Source: Nocardia sp. CNY236
GTDB lineage: Bacteria > Actinomycetota > Actinomycetes > Mycobacteriales > Mycobacteriaceae
Assembly (NCBI RefSeq): GCF_000482385.1
Contig: NZ_AXVD01000007.1
Coordinates: 1-64,000 of the forward strand
DNA: 64,000 bases
Reading direction: 5' to 3'
The notes beneath the pieces are model-generated. The model saw only the letters and a list, made by a program, of their open reading frames with translations. It did not search any database and was not told where the DNA came from. Positions within the stretch are counted from its first letter, which is position 1. Each line of letters starts with the position of its first letter. A program made the translations under genes and the position numbers. Below, piece after piece: positions 53,967-62,965 of this stretch.

Positions 53967-55103
53967 TTGAAGCACCGTCTCACCGACCGATTCGCCGGCG
54001 CCGCCGACATTCTCGCCGAGATCGACGCGCGCGTTCCCGACACTCGTGACCACCTCGCCGAGACTCGAACCACGGTGGACACATACCACCCCAAGCGACT
54101 TCGATTGGTCGTTGTCGAGATCATCGATGAGACCTCGACCACCAAGACCTTTCGACTCGAGCATCCTGAAGCACTCCCACTGCCCCCGTTTCTGGCCGGC
54201 CAATACCTCGGCGTCTTCTTCGACGGCACCAGTCGCCCGTATGCCATATCCTCGAGTCCTGAGCGCTTGGACCACTACGACCTCACCGTCCGCCGCGTTC
54301 CCGGCGGACGTATCAGCAACGCGCTCATCGACACCGTTGCGGTCGGACGTGAGCTCACCACCACCGGTCCGATGGGCGTCTTCCACCACAACCCGCTGTT
54401 CCACGGCTCCGATCTGATATTTCTGGCCGGAGGTTCCGGCGTGGCGCCGGCCATGAGCATGATCCGCGAGATCGTCGAACGTGGCTTGGACCGCCGCTTC
54501 CGCCTGATCTACGGATCCCGTCGCTGCACCGACGTGATCTTTCGCGACGAATTGGACACGCTCGCCGCCACGCACCCTGGAATCGACATCCACCACGTGG
54601 TCACCGAACCCGCTCCGGACTGGACCGGCACCACCGGATTGCTCAGTGCCGACACCATCTCTGCGCTCGCCGGTCCGCTCGACGGCCGAATGGTCTACGT
54701 GTGCGGGCCTCAGGCACTCTACCACTATGCCCTCGACCAATTGACCGCCCTGGGGCACCCCCGCAAACGAATCCGCTTCGAAGCCAACGGCGCCCCCAGC
54801 GACCCTACCCGCGCGCCACAGTGGCCCTCCGACGTCGATCCGAACACCGAGGTGAGCGTGGTCATCGGCGGAAAGTCTTTCCGCACTCCTCGCAATCGTC
54901 CGTTGTTGGACGCGCTGGAGGACAACGGTATTCGTCCCGAAACCGCCTGTCGCTCCGGAGAATGCAGCTTGTGCCGCATACGCATCGTCGAAGGCGAGGT
55001 GCACACCGCCGCCGAAGCCGAACTGCGCCTGTCCGACGCTCGATTCGGCTATACCCATTCCTGTGTCGCCTACCCGATCAGCGACGTGGAGCTGGAACTG
55101 TAG
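53967..55103 (+). CDS. ferredoxin-NAD(P)H reductase fused to a plant-type 2Fe-2S ferredoxin
   Basis: This 378-residue protein contains an FNR-type module (RPYAISSSP for FAD; LAGGSGVAPAMSM and YVCGP for NAD(P)H, residues about 35-270) and a C-terminal [2Fe-2S] domain with TACRSGECSLCRIR and the distal Cys in YTHSCVAY. This is the phthalate-dioxygenase-reductase/CDP-6-deoxy reductase type of arrangement. The TTG at 53967 is chosen because AGAGGA lies six bases upstream and the upstream gene ends at 53953. It likely feeds electrons to the FAD protein in the same operon or to an oxygenase elsewhere. Confidence 0.88.
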   Translation: MKHRLTDRFAGAADILAEIDARVPDTRDHLAETRTTVDTYHPKRLRLVVVEIIDETSTTKTFRLEHPEALPLPPFLAGQYLGVFFDGTSRPYAISSSPERLDHYDLTVRRVPGGRISNALIDTVAVGRELTTTGPMGVFHHNPLFHGSDLIFLAGGSGVAPAMSMIREIVERGLDRRFRLIYGSRRCTDVIFRDELDTLAATHPGIDIHHVVTEPAPDWTGTTGLLSADTISALAGPLDGRMVYVCGPQALYHYALDQLTALGHPRKRIRFEANGAPSDPTRAPQWPSDVDPNTEVSVVIGGKSFRTPRNRPLLDALEDNGIRPETACRSGECSLCRIRIVEGEVHTAAEAELRLSDARFGYTHSCVAYPISDVELEL

Positions 55104-55148
55104 ACCCAGATGGCGCCGACACCGGCCTCGTTCCAGCAGTCTCGGCTG

Positions 55149-55865
55149 TCACGACTGGGTTCGACTCGACGCGGGCAGGTCGACCGGTGCACCGACGATG
55201 TCCGGTCCAGTGATCGTGAGCGCCGTCGGCAGAGCTGCGAAAGCCTCCTCGACACAGCCAATGAGGGACGCACGCGCACCGATGCCGCGGCGGGCCGAGT
55301 GCCGTTGAGCACGAACCCAGTTCTTGGCGCCGCAGCGCCATGCGGCCATGGCCAGCTCGGGCAGCAGTCGAATCCGTAGGTCGGCATGCCGGTCGACACC
55401 GGTGCGCGACTCCAGGGTGGCCACCAGTCGTTCCTGCGCAGACAGCGACAATGTATCGCTGTGGTGGCGCACCGCGATGTGGTGCACCACCAACCTGCGG
55501 GTCGCAACGAATCGTCGCTCCCAGTCGGCATCCCGATGGTCTATCGCCGCAATCATCGTCACCCGAAGCGTATCCATGACCGCCGACTCGCGTCCGAGTC
55601 CGGCGGCAGCGAACGCGGCAAGGTAGGCATTCCACAGCTCCGACTCCGCGGACAACGCGAGATCTTCCTTGGTTGGGAAATACCGCAGCAGGGTTCGTTT
55701 GGATACTTCCGCCGCGTCCGCGACCCGATCCAGCGTAACCGTCTCGAAGCCGTCGTCGGTGAACATGCGCACTGCGATGTCGGCGAGTTGTCGTCGAGTC
55801 TGTTGTTTCTTTCGTTCCCGCAGCGACACCACATGCTTGCTTCCAGCCGAAGAGTGCGTCGTCAC
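55149..55865 (-). CDS. TetR-family regulator
   Basis: This 238-residue protein has HTH residues SLRERKKQQTRRQLADIAVR, then LDRVADAAEVSKRTLLRYFP in the first 65 residues. A C-terminal region is typical of MFT-type TetR proteins. It is divergent from the MFS gene at 55950 and is therefore its likely repressor. The gap contains an AGTATACT centre with repeated CACT half-sites (55901-55930). The start is a GTG at 55865. Confidence 0.88.
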   Translation of the reverse strand: MTTHSSAGSKHVVSLRERKKQQTRRQLADIAVRMFTDDGFETVTLDRVADAAEVSKRTLLRYFPTKEDLALSAESELWNAYLAAFAAAGLGRESAVMDTLRVTMIAAIDHRDADWERRFVATRRLVVHHIAVRHHSDTLSLSAQERLVATLESRTGVDRHADLRIRLLPELAMAAWRCGAKNWVRAQRHSARRGIGARASLIGCVEEAFAALPTALTITGPDIVGAPVDLPASSRTQS

Positions 55866-55949
55866 CTTCGAATCATCTCCGCCTCACCCTTCCATTCAAA
55901 GTGGCACTGAGTATACTTTGTCACTCGGTGTAATTTTTGAGGAGTGGAT

Positions 55950-57203
55950 GTGATCGGCGATGCACGGGCCGCGACGCGGCGCCATGCCGAAGTGACCCTG
56001 CTACTGTTCGCCTCCACCTTGGGGGTCATGGCGGGAGCGATCGTGATGCCCGTCTTGGAGGTCATCCGGGGCGATCTCGGAATCAGCAGCACTGCGGCGG
56101 GCTTCATCATCACCACGCACGGCTTGGCGATTGCGGCGGTCAGTCCGCTGATCGGTCGCGCAATCGATCGTTGGGGGGTGCGGACCCCACTGGCAGCCGG
56201 GCTCGTGCTCTACGGTGTCGGCGGTGGCGCGGGCGTATTCATCACGTCGTTTCCACTGCTCATCGCAAGCCGAGCGCTCCTGGGCATCGGCGCGGCGGCA
56301 GTATTCAGCGGCACTACCGTGGCGATCTTGGCAATGGCCGACGGAGCGCGCCGCGATCGCCTGATGGGCTGGCGTACCACCGCCACCACTGCGGGCGGGC
56401 TCGTCTGGCCCGCACTGGCTGGCGTCTTGGGTGAAATCGGTTGGCACGCCACATTCGCGATCTATTGCGTCGGTATCCCCCTCGGAATTGCCACGATGCT
56501 GCTGATCCCAGAACGAACCAGCTCGGAACAGGGCTCGGGTGCTCGACACCGCGGGTCGGCATGGGATCTGCTGCGCCGCCACCGGATACTTGTGGCCTGG
56601 TACGGGTTGATGATCACCACTGGTCTCATGATGTACAGCCTGGCGGTGTTCCTGCCAACACGCTTGGCTCAACTCGGGATCGACAAGCCGATCTTCGTGT
56701 CGTTGTTCATGGTGGTGCAGGCCAGTGCATCCATCCTGGTCGGACTCGGATATGCGCGCATCCGAGCACGATTCGGGTTCACTGCACTGTTGCGCACCAC
56801 GGCGGGCTGTTGGACTGCGGCATTCACAATCCTCGGACTGGCCGACCACCCGGTGCCGGTATTCCTCGCGTCGGCACTGTTCGGCCTCGGCAACGGGCTA
56901 CTACTGCCCGTGATCACCGTTCTCATCGGTGAGACACCGCCGTCATCGCAACGTGGGCTGGCGACATCGTTGTCGGGCACAGCAATGTTCTTCGGCCAGT
57001 TCGTATCTCCGCTGGTGTTCGGGCCGGTGATGGAGGCCACCTCCATCACGGGCGGATACTTCATCGCCGCCGCTCTCGCGGCCGTGATCCTGGTGGCGCT
57101 ATTGTCCACTCGAGTCGCCGACCCGACAGAATCTCGGGAGGAGTCGACCTCGACGGCCGCTCAGGATCGCACCGATCTTCCAGCGGAACGCACTGTTAGT
57201 TGA
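55950..57203 (+). CDS. MFS transporter, 12-helix
   Basis: This 417-residue transporter has about twelve helices, motif A-like SPLIGRAIDRWGVRTPLAAG after helix 2 and GFTALLRTTAGCWTAAFTIL at the second half. It resembles EmrD/Bcr-type and cyanate-like MFS carriers. The GTG at 55950 is preceded by GAGGAG five bases upstream; the ORF otherwise begins at an in-frame GTG at 55944. Substrate unknown. TetR partner is divergent at 55865. Confidence 0.88.
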   Translation: MIGDARAATRRHAEVTLLLFASTLGVMAGAIVMPVLEVIRGDLGISSTAAGFIITTHGLAIAAVSPLIGRAIDRWGVRTPLAAGLVLYGVGGGAGVFITSFPLLIASRALLGIGAAAVFSGTTVAILAMADGARRDRLMGWRTTATTAGGLVWPALAGVLGEIGWHATFAIYCVGIPLGIATMLLIPERTSSEQGSGARHRGSAWDLLRRHRILVAWYGLMITTGLMMYSLAVFLPTRLAQLGIDKPIFVSLFMVVQASASILVGLGYARIRARFGFTALLRTTAGCWTAAFTILGLADHPVPVFLASALFGLGNGLLLPVITVLIGETPPSSQRGLATSLSGTAMFFGQFVSPLVFGPVMEATSITGGYFIAAALAAVILVALLSTRVADPTESREESTSTAAQDRTDLPAERTVS

Positions 57204-57908
57204 ACCCAATCATACCGATTCAGATTCGTCACGTGATCAAATGAATACAGCGGATCCGGCCGCAACCCGTCTCGAACTGTGGTTCGCCGAATGTTTGCCT
57301 CAGATGGCGCGGAACGCCTCGCCCGATGTCATACCGACCTTCGGTTCCGTCTGGGTGGCCATCCTATTCCGCGGTCCCCGCGTCCTACCGATCCGCCTAT
57401 CTGCTGGCAACGCTCGATCGGCCGGAAAATATATCAAATCTCGCGTTCGAAAGCCCATTAGGGCCAACCTAATTCACGTGACCGTGCATCACTGAGGAAA
57501 ATTTACACCGATTTCAAGAGAATTAGTGTGATCAGTGTACTCACCAATCGCGTGCCCACAATGTGGGAACATCGTGGGCGCTCACTTCCAAGCATACTGG
57601 CAAACATTCTGCAAAATACTACGTGTGCCATCGTCTGCATACGTCGGCAACCGTGCGAATATGTACGGCTCGAGATGCCCTTCGGCTATCTTTGTTGTCG
57701 ACCACTCGACACTCCCTGTTCGGGCTAGTGTGGTAGATTCTAATCGTTGCTGACGATACTTCAATTCGAGCATCGCAAAGGGGAGGCTGCGCCGACAATT
57801 CAGTGTGCTTCATCCGTAATTCGTCGACGTGGACCCCTGTTGTTCGCAATGGAACGCGGTGGTGCAGGTCGTTATATATCTGGAACGATACCGAAAGAGC
57901 TGCCGCAC
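57204..57908. other. lower-GC stretch before the aspartate-less regulator, no firm gene
   Basis: This 700-bp region is visibly richer in A and T than its neighbours. A plus-strand frame from 57535 reads MYSPIACPQCGNIVGAHFQA, with one CxxC pair that resembles half of a zinc ribbon, but it lacks the second pair and a ribosome site. Another from 57241 is not recognisable. It may be a transferred or unannotated spacer. Confidence 0.35.
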
Positions 57909-58625
57909 ATGCGAGCAATGATTGTATGCAATAATGCCGAGAATCCAGTCGAGCTGATCACTGGACTGACTCGTCATGGGCATATGGTTGCCACGTCCCA
58001 GAGTTTGGATGATGCGCTCGGGAAAGTGCACAATTTCGACATCGTATTTCTGTACCCCGACCTCACTCATAAGTGTTGCTTCGAAATATGTCAGCGCATA
58101 CGCACTCAATCGGACATACCGATTGTCATTCTGGGCACCGACGAGTCCGACGAGTTCGATAGAATACTCGGACTCAGGCTGGGAGCCGACGATTACTTGA
58201 TCTGGCCTACGAGTATACATGAATTGGATGCTCGTATGGATACCGTATTTCGGCGAATCGGTGAACGCGCCCCTGCCGAAGTGCTCGCTGCCGGCGGGGT
58301 ACACCTCTACCCGAAACGCCGACAGGTGTTCGTACACAATCGCGAAATCGAACTCACACGCAAAGAATTCGATCTCCTTGCCCTGCTGCTCTCCGATCCC
58401 GGTGCGGTATTCACCAGGGAGCAGATCATGGGTGAGGTCTGGGGATACGACGGCGCAATAGCCAGTCAGACGCTGAGCGTGCACATGGTGGGTCTACGGA
58501 GAAAGATCGGCATCAAAGGATACATCGAGACAGTGCGCGGTATCGGTTTTCGGATCATGGCGAGGGTGACCGAAGCATCGCTCGGATCCATCGGATTCGA
58601 TCGGTCACCGCCGACCGCGCTCTGA
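57909..58625 (+). CDS. aspartate-less (pseudo-receiver) OmpR-type response regulator
   Basis: This 238-residue protein has a receiver-shaped domain (1-115) whose conserved pocket is lost: the acidic pair becomes IVCNN, the phospho-accepting Asp becomes Tyr (IVFLYPDLT, about Y49), the Thr becomes Gly, and the Lys becomes Trp (DDYLIWPT, about W99). The OmpR winged helix (about 135-225: IELTRKEFDLLALLLSDPGA, TREQIMGEVWGYDGAIASQT, VRGIGFRIMA) is intact. It should therefore act without phosphorylation, by ligand or partner binding. Its low GC relative to neighbours hints at transfer. The ATG at 57909 is chosen over a longer in-frame reading. Confidence 0.85.
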   Translation: MRAMIVCNNAENPVELITGLTRHGHMVATSQSLDDALGKVHNFDIVFLYPDLTHKCCFEICQRIRTQSDIPIVILGTDESDEFDRILGLRLGADDYLIWPTSIHELDARMDTVFRRIGERAPAEVLAAGGVHLYPKRRQVFVHNREIELTRKEFDLLALLLSDPGAVFTREQIMGEVWGYDGAIASQTLSVHMVGLRRKIGIKGYIETVRGIGFRIMARVTEASLGSIGFDRSPPTAL

Positions 58626-58691
58626 GAGCGTGACCCCTTTCATGGTGAGCGCTGGCGTCGACACCGAGCACTATTGCAGATCGGTACCGCG

Positions 58692-59507
58692 TCAGCGCGA
58701 CGTTCGACCGACCGTCTTCAAGGTTCGCTCCACATCCATGCTGTAATAGTATTTCCGACCGGACGCAGTTTTTCTGCGCCATTTGTTCTCACTTGCCAAT
58801 CGGTAGACACTCCCGGTGGGAACTTGCCAAGCATACGATATTTCCGACGAACTCAGCCATCGTCCACCATTTCGGGAGCCGCTGGATCGCTCTTTCAACC
58901 ACGTTGTGGCCGACCACCGGTGTCCACTATCGTGATCACACATTACTTCCGCGGCCGCAAGTGTGTCTCGAGCGCCCAGCACTGCAATCAGTGTGCCGGA
59001 GCATCGAGGTACAGAACACGATCCTACAGCGAACCGCCGCGGCGGATTCGGGTCGATCATGCGGCGGGCGTCACGCACCAATCGGGAGATTTCGTTCGTT
59101 GCTTCGGCAGCAGCGGAATGCCGCGCAAGCCAATCGATATTCTCTCGGAGAAACTCGGCTCGTTCCTGGACGCAACGGCCGGGATGTGGCAGGCCTCGTT
59201 CGTCGACGATCAAACCACACCATGCTCCGAGGACACTGCGGATCGTGTATCTGACGTCCGCGACAGTAGCATTGAATGGCATTCCTGGAAGCGGACCGCC
59301 GGATGTTCGCTCTCGACTACTGCGCGCCGATGAAAGAAACTCCGCACATTCTTCGTGTAGGTCGGGTAAAGCGATGAGATCGCGGACCATCGCGTCGCAA
59401 CAGGCGTTACAGATTGTGGCGCCGGGAGCGATCGACCGTGGATCGAGTCCATCCGCTACACGGCTTCGGCACGACTTGCCCGAACAGAACGAATTCGTTT
59501 CACTCAT
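58692..59507 (-). CDS. hypothetical protein with Cys-rich zinc motifs and C-terminal HTH
   Basis: This 271-residue protein has a Cys-rich N-terminal region (FCSGKSCRSR, ICNACCDAM), a helical middle and a second zinc-like segment GSCSVPRCSGTL with MCDHDSGHRW. The C-terminal HTH_17/MerR-like segment is WLSSSEISYAWQVPTGSVYR with KYYYSMDVERTL. I have seen this architecture in phage, plasmid and ICE-borne genes of actinomycetes. It is close to the low-GC regulator, suggesting a mobile-element-derived pair. Function unknown, likely DNA-binding. Confidence 0.75.
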   Translation of the reverse strand: MSETNSFCSGKSCRSRVADGLDPRSIAPGATICNACCDAMVRDLIALPDLHEECAEFLSSARSSRERTSGGPLPGMPFNATVADVRYTIRSVLGAWCGLIVDERGLPHPGRCVQERAEFLRENIDWLARHSAAAEATNEISRLVRDARRMIDPNPPRRFAVGSCSVPRCSGTLIAVLGARDTLAAAEVMCDHDSGHRWSATTWLKERSSGSRNGGRWLSSSEISYAWQVPTGSVYRLASENKWRRKTASGRKYYYSMDVERTLKTVGRTSR

Positions 59508-59852
59508 GTCCTACTCACTTACGCAATGATTCTGTGCGCGCAACGTTGGGGCACAAGTTTCGGGCTGGCAGGCAAAGGTCCACTGCCGAGTGGAAAAGGT
59601 CTCCCTTTGAACAGGGCGGGAGATCGAGTTCGGGCGCCGCCCGATGATCCAGAGCGTCGCCGACATTCGCAATGGTTCGAGGCGAAGCATCGGACAGCGA
59701 GCGTCGGATAGAGACCGCATCGGTGCGGATCCTTCTGCTGTGTCCTGGCGCCCGTAACTGCCGGTGACAATCTGGGACCTCGTGGTTGCGGCGGAATCGG
59801 GAATGCGCGGAATACTCGGCCGTCGCCTCAGGACGCCGGCCGAGGCTACCCG
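59508..59852. other. intergenic stretch with no supported gene
   Basis: 345 bp between two minus-strand genes. Minus-strand frames here (59511-59770) are Arg/Pro/Ser-rich and lack family likeness. No tRNA cloverleaf could be drawn. It holds the promoter of the zinc-HTH gene at its left edge. Confidence 0.45.
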
Positions 59853-60653
59853 CTACCCTCGATCGGGCTTGCGTGCTACACCCGCATACATGTTGCGCTG
59901 CCCGGATGGCGCGTCATCCGGGTCCGGCCGCCACTGCGACACGAAAACCAACCCTGGATCGACCAGTTCGAAGTCGCCGAACAAGCGGATGATCTCGGCC
60001 CGCGTGCGCGGCACGATCGGAGACTCGCCGTGACTGCGGAATCCGTCGATCGTGTTCTGCATGGTGCGGGGGTCACTGTCCCAGGTGAACGAGGACAGCG
60101 CGAGGAAGCTGCCCGGTGCGATCGCAGTGCGGAAGCCCTCGGCGATCGCCCACGGTTCGTCCTCATCGGCGAGGAACTGGGTCACACCGAGCATCAGCAA
60201 CCCCACCGGTTTCGACAGGTCGATCAGACCGCCGACAGTGGTGAGAACGGCGTCGGGGTCACGGATATCGGCCGCGACGATCGTGGTGTGCTCGACTCCG
60301 TCGAGCATCATTTCACCGTGGGCAACCGCGGCGTCCTCGTTGTCGACGTAGACCACTCGGCAGGTCGGATCGATCCGATGGGCGACCTCGTGCACATTGT
60401 CCATGTTCGGCAGTCCGGACCCGAGATCGAGGAACTGCGTAATGCCCTCTCCGATCAGGAATCGCACCACCCGGGCCAGGTATTTACGGTTTGCCCTGGA
60501 CATGTCGCGTGCAGGGAGAGTCCTCAGCACTCGATCGGCCAACTGTCGGTCGGCCGGGAAGTGCGAGCTGCCACCGAGCAGGTAGTCGTAGGCGCGGGCG
60601 GCGCTGGGCGCACCCTCATCTATTTCCGTTGGTATCCACTGGGTTTGGCTCAT
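59853..60653 (-). CDS. DUF574-family SAM-dependent methyltransferase (S-adenosyl methyltransferase)
   Basis: This 266-residue protein has the DUF574 hallmarks: PSAARAYDYLLGGSSHFPAD, RANRKYLARVVRFLIGEGIT, QFLDLGSGLPNMDNVHEVAH and VVYVDNEDAAVAHGEMMLDG, then VGLLMLGVTQFLADEDEPWA. These proteins are abundant in Nocardia and Streptomyces, and many are paired with small secreted or lipid-acting partners. The substrate is unknown. ATG start at 60653; a divergent or separate unit from the FAD hydroxylase ending at 60841. Confidence 0.92.
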   Translation of the reverse strand: MSQTQWIPTEIDEGAPSAARAYDYLLGGSSHFPADRQLADRVLRTLPARDMSRANRKYLARVVRFLIGEGITQFLDLGSGLPNMDNVHEVAHRIDPTCRVVYVDNEDAAVAHGEMMLDGVEHTTIVAADIRDPDAVLTTVGGLIDLSKPVGLLMLGVTQFLADEDEPWAIAEGFRTAIAPGSFLALSSFTWDSDPRTMQNTIDGFRSHGESPIVPRTRAEIIRLFGDFELVDPGLVFVSQWRPDPDDAPSGQRNMYAGVARKPDRG

Positions 60654-60840
60654 CGTTCAGCTCTCTCGATTCGTGGATCGTGACTAACGGTCATCGCACA
60701 CGAGCGCAATACCGTTAACTTACTTGCTAGTACGTTGGTGTGCTGCGCGAATACGTTGTACGCCTGAGTTTTTCGCGTATGCATGGACGACCGGCGTTGC
60801 GGGGGATGCAGCACCCGATGGTCGGCAGCGCCGGTATCGC

Positions 60841-62313
60841 TCAGGATGAGGAGCCGAACCAACGGTGCAAACTGTCGGCCAGGCTGTCGTCGCTTCCCGG
60901 CTGCACCCATGCGACATAGCCGTCCGGCCGAACCAGCACGGCCGCCACCTCGTGGAGTGGATTCTCCCGATCTACTTCGGGCAGTTCGGCATGGACGACA
61001 CGAATGCGGTCGGTCCACTTCGATGCAACGTCCCACAACGCCGGTTTGTCGTCGAAAAGCAACAGCACGCCGCGTGCAGCATGCAGCAGTTCGGTACTGA
61101 TGATCTTGTCCCCACCGCAGACCAATGGTCGAGGAGGTAGTCGCATACCGAGCAAAGGATGCTGTCCGGCACCCACGTCGTAGCGGACGTCGAGGCCGGA
61201 GACCATCCCGACGAGGTGTCGTGCCACGACGTCGTAGTCGACGAGTTCGGAAAAGACCTGACGGACCGGCTGCATCTCGTCCCCGCCGAGGAACAGTTTG
61301 CCCTGCGCCTGGGCGTTCATCAACAGCCGTTGTCCCACGGGATGCCGCTCATGGTGATAGGAATCCAACAGCTGCACCGATCCGGTTCCCTGCACGACAG
61401 CACCCAGCTTCCACCCTAAGTTCACCGCATCCTGGATGCTGACGTTCATGCCTTGCCCGCCTGCCGGAAGGTGAACGTGGGCCGCGTCCCCGGCAAGCAG
61501 TACTCGGCCGCGGCGATATTCGGTGACCTGACGCGCCGGGTCACCGAAGGCGCTGGTCCAGACCGGAGTCGCGGTGGAAATATCCTGCCCGGTCAGTCGT
61601 TGCCATGCGGCGGCCACCTCGGCGAACGATGGTGGTTCGGTCCGCCGCTGGGGCGGAGTTCCCTGCTCACACACGATGATCCGGTGCACATCGTCACGGA
61701 GTCGTGCTGCCATGACCATGCCATTGGGCACCGTCTGGCCGATCAGTCGCGGTTCGATGTCGATGTCGCGCAGGTCGGCCAGGAACATCTCTCTGGTCGG
61801 TGCGGTACCCGGGAAATCGAAACCCGCAAGTTTGCGTACGACGCTGCGGCCGCCGTCGCATCCGACCACGTACTGCGCCTGCAGTGAATAGGTCGCGCCC
61901 TGCCCGGATATCTCGGCGGTCACCATGTCACCGTCGTCGACCAGCGACACCAGTGCGTGCCCGCGTCGGAGGTCGACGTCGAGATCGTGTACCCATGCTT
62001 CGAGAACCTGCTCGGTTTCCGACTGGGAGACTCGATGTTTGACCCCGGCATGGGCGTCCGGGAGCACCGAGAAGTCCAGTGGAATACCACCGAAGTGGCC
62101 TTGCACGCTCGTCTCCAGCTCGCCGAACCGGGGCAACAGTCCCCGCTGGTCGAAGACTTCCATGGTACGAGCGGAAAAGCCCAGTCCGCGCGATTCACCG
62201 GTGCGTTTCGCGAGCCGCTCGACGACGATGGGGTGCGCCCCGGCCAAGGTGAGCTCAGCGGCAAGCATCAGGCCTGCCGGGCCGGCGCCGACGATAAGTA
62301 CTGACGTATCCAT
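60841..62313 (-). CDS. FAD-dependent aromatic-polyketide-type hydroxylase (PgaE/OxyS class)
   Basis: This 490-residue flavoprotein monooxygenase has the N-terminal GxGxxG motif TSVLIVGAGPAGLMLAAELT, the ribityl motif GLGFSARTMEVFDQRGLLPR (FAD ribose/pteridine region), the DG motif VVGCDGGRSVVRKLAGFDFP, and GRVLLAGDAAHVHLPAGGQG (pyrophosphate-Asp motif). A C-terminal thioredoxin-like domain begins near residue 385. It would add a hydroxyl to an aromatic or polyketide ring using NAD(P)H and O2. The ATG at 62313 is supported by the 13-bp gap after the FMN reductase stop. Confidence 0.92.
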   Translation of the reverse strand: MDTSVLIVGAGPAGLMLAAELTLAGAHPIVVERLAKRTGESRGLGFSARTMEVFDQRGLLPRFGELETSVQGHFGGIPLDFSVLPDAHAGVKHRVSQSETEQVLEAWVHDLDVDLRRGHALVSLVDDGDMVTAEISGQGATYSLQAQYVVGCDGGRSVVRKLAGFDFPGTAPTREMFLADLRDIDIEPRLIGQTVPNGMVMAARLRDDVHRIIVCEQGTPPQRRTEPPSFAEVAAAWQRLTGQDISTATPVWTSAFGDPARQVTEYRRGRVLLAGDAAHVHLPAGGQGMNVSIQDAVNLGWKLGAVVQGTGSVQLLDSYHHERHPVGQRLLMNAQAQGKLFLGGDEMQPVRQVFSELVDYDVVARHLVGMVSGLDVRYDVGAGQHPLLGMRLPPRPLVCGGDKIISTELLHAARGVLLLFDDKPALWDVASKWTDRIRVVHAELPEVDRENPLHEVAAVLVRPDGYVAWVQPGSDDSLADSLHRWFGSSS

Positions 62314-62326
62314 TTCTCTTACCCGT

Positions 62327-62914
62327 TCAGACGCTGTAGGGAGTCTTGGCGCGCGCATCTTTGAGCGCGTTTGCCCACCAGACGAGTTGGTCGAGCATGT
62401 CTTTGGCTGCGGCCTCACACGCGGCGCGGTCTTTGGGAAGCCCGTCTGTGTCGAAGGCCTCGGCGCAATCGCGGAAGCACACCGTGGACTGGATGGTCAT
62501 CGCATGTAGCTCCGCGAATACTGCACGCAGATGCTCCACCGCACGCAGCCCGCCCGACATACCCCCATAGCTGACGAATCCGACGGGCTTTGCCCGCCAT
62601 TGTGTGATGTGCCAGTCGATGAGGTTCTTCAAGCCTGCGGGGTAGCTGTGGTTGTACTCCGGAGTTACTACCACGAAAGCATCGGCACTTTCGATGCGCG
62701 GGCTGATCTCGGCGAGTACCTCGACCATGTCCGGCGCGGGTTGCCGGGTCGGGCCGGTAAGACTCAAGGGTACGTCTGCCGCATCGATGACGTCCACGGT
62801 CAGGTCCTCGCGATGGCCGGCCTCGGCGGCGAACCATTGCGCCACGGTCGGACCCAGCCGCCCGATGCGGACACTGCCGGTGATGATTGCCAGTCGGATA
62901 GGTTCGTTGAGCAT
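62327..62914 (-). CDS. NADPH-dependent FMN reductase
   Basis: This 195-residue flavodoxin-fold reductase has IRLAIITGSVRIGRLGPTVA, VVTPEYNHSYPAGLKNLIDW (the PEYN motif that binds FMN) and SYGGMSGGLRAVEHLR. It transfers electrons from NADPH to FMN or quinones. It sits 13 bp upstream of the FAD hydroxylase on the same strand and 51 bp downstream of the MFS gene, so all three form one operon. It may supply reduced flavin to the hydroxylase or protect against quinone products. Confidence 0.9.
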   Translation of the reverse strand: MLNEPIRLAIITGSVRIGRLGPTVAQWFAAEAGHREDLTVDVIDAADVPLSLTGPTRQPAPDMVEVLAEISPRIESADAFVVVTPEYNHSYPAGLKNLIDWHITQWRAKPVGFVSYGGMSGGLRAVEHLRAVFAELHAMTIQSTVCFRDCAEAFDTDGLPKDRAACEAAAKDMLDQLVWWANALKDARAKTPYSV

Positions 62915-62965
62915 AGATATCTTTCTCTTGGCACAGAAATAGGAAAGCGCTCGCCGCGCCGCGGG

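Noticed and set aside
52436..54247. 603-codon minus-strand frame
   Set aside because: It is the mirror of the FAD oxidoreductase and reductase genes and crosses their overlap; composition is typical of an antisense frame.
57535..57753. Small ORF with a CPQCGN motif
   Set aside because: Only one CxxC pair, no ribosome site, and the second half is unlike protein.
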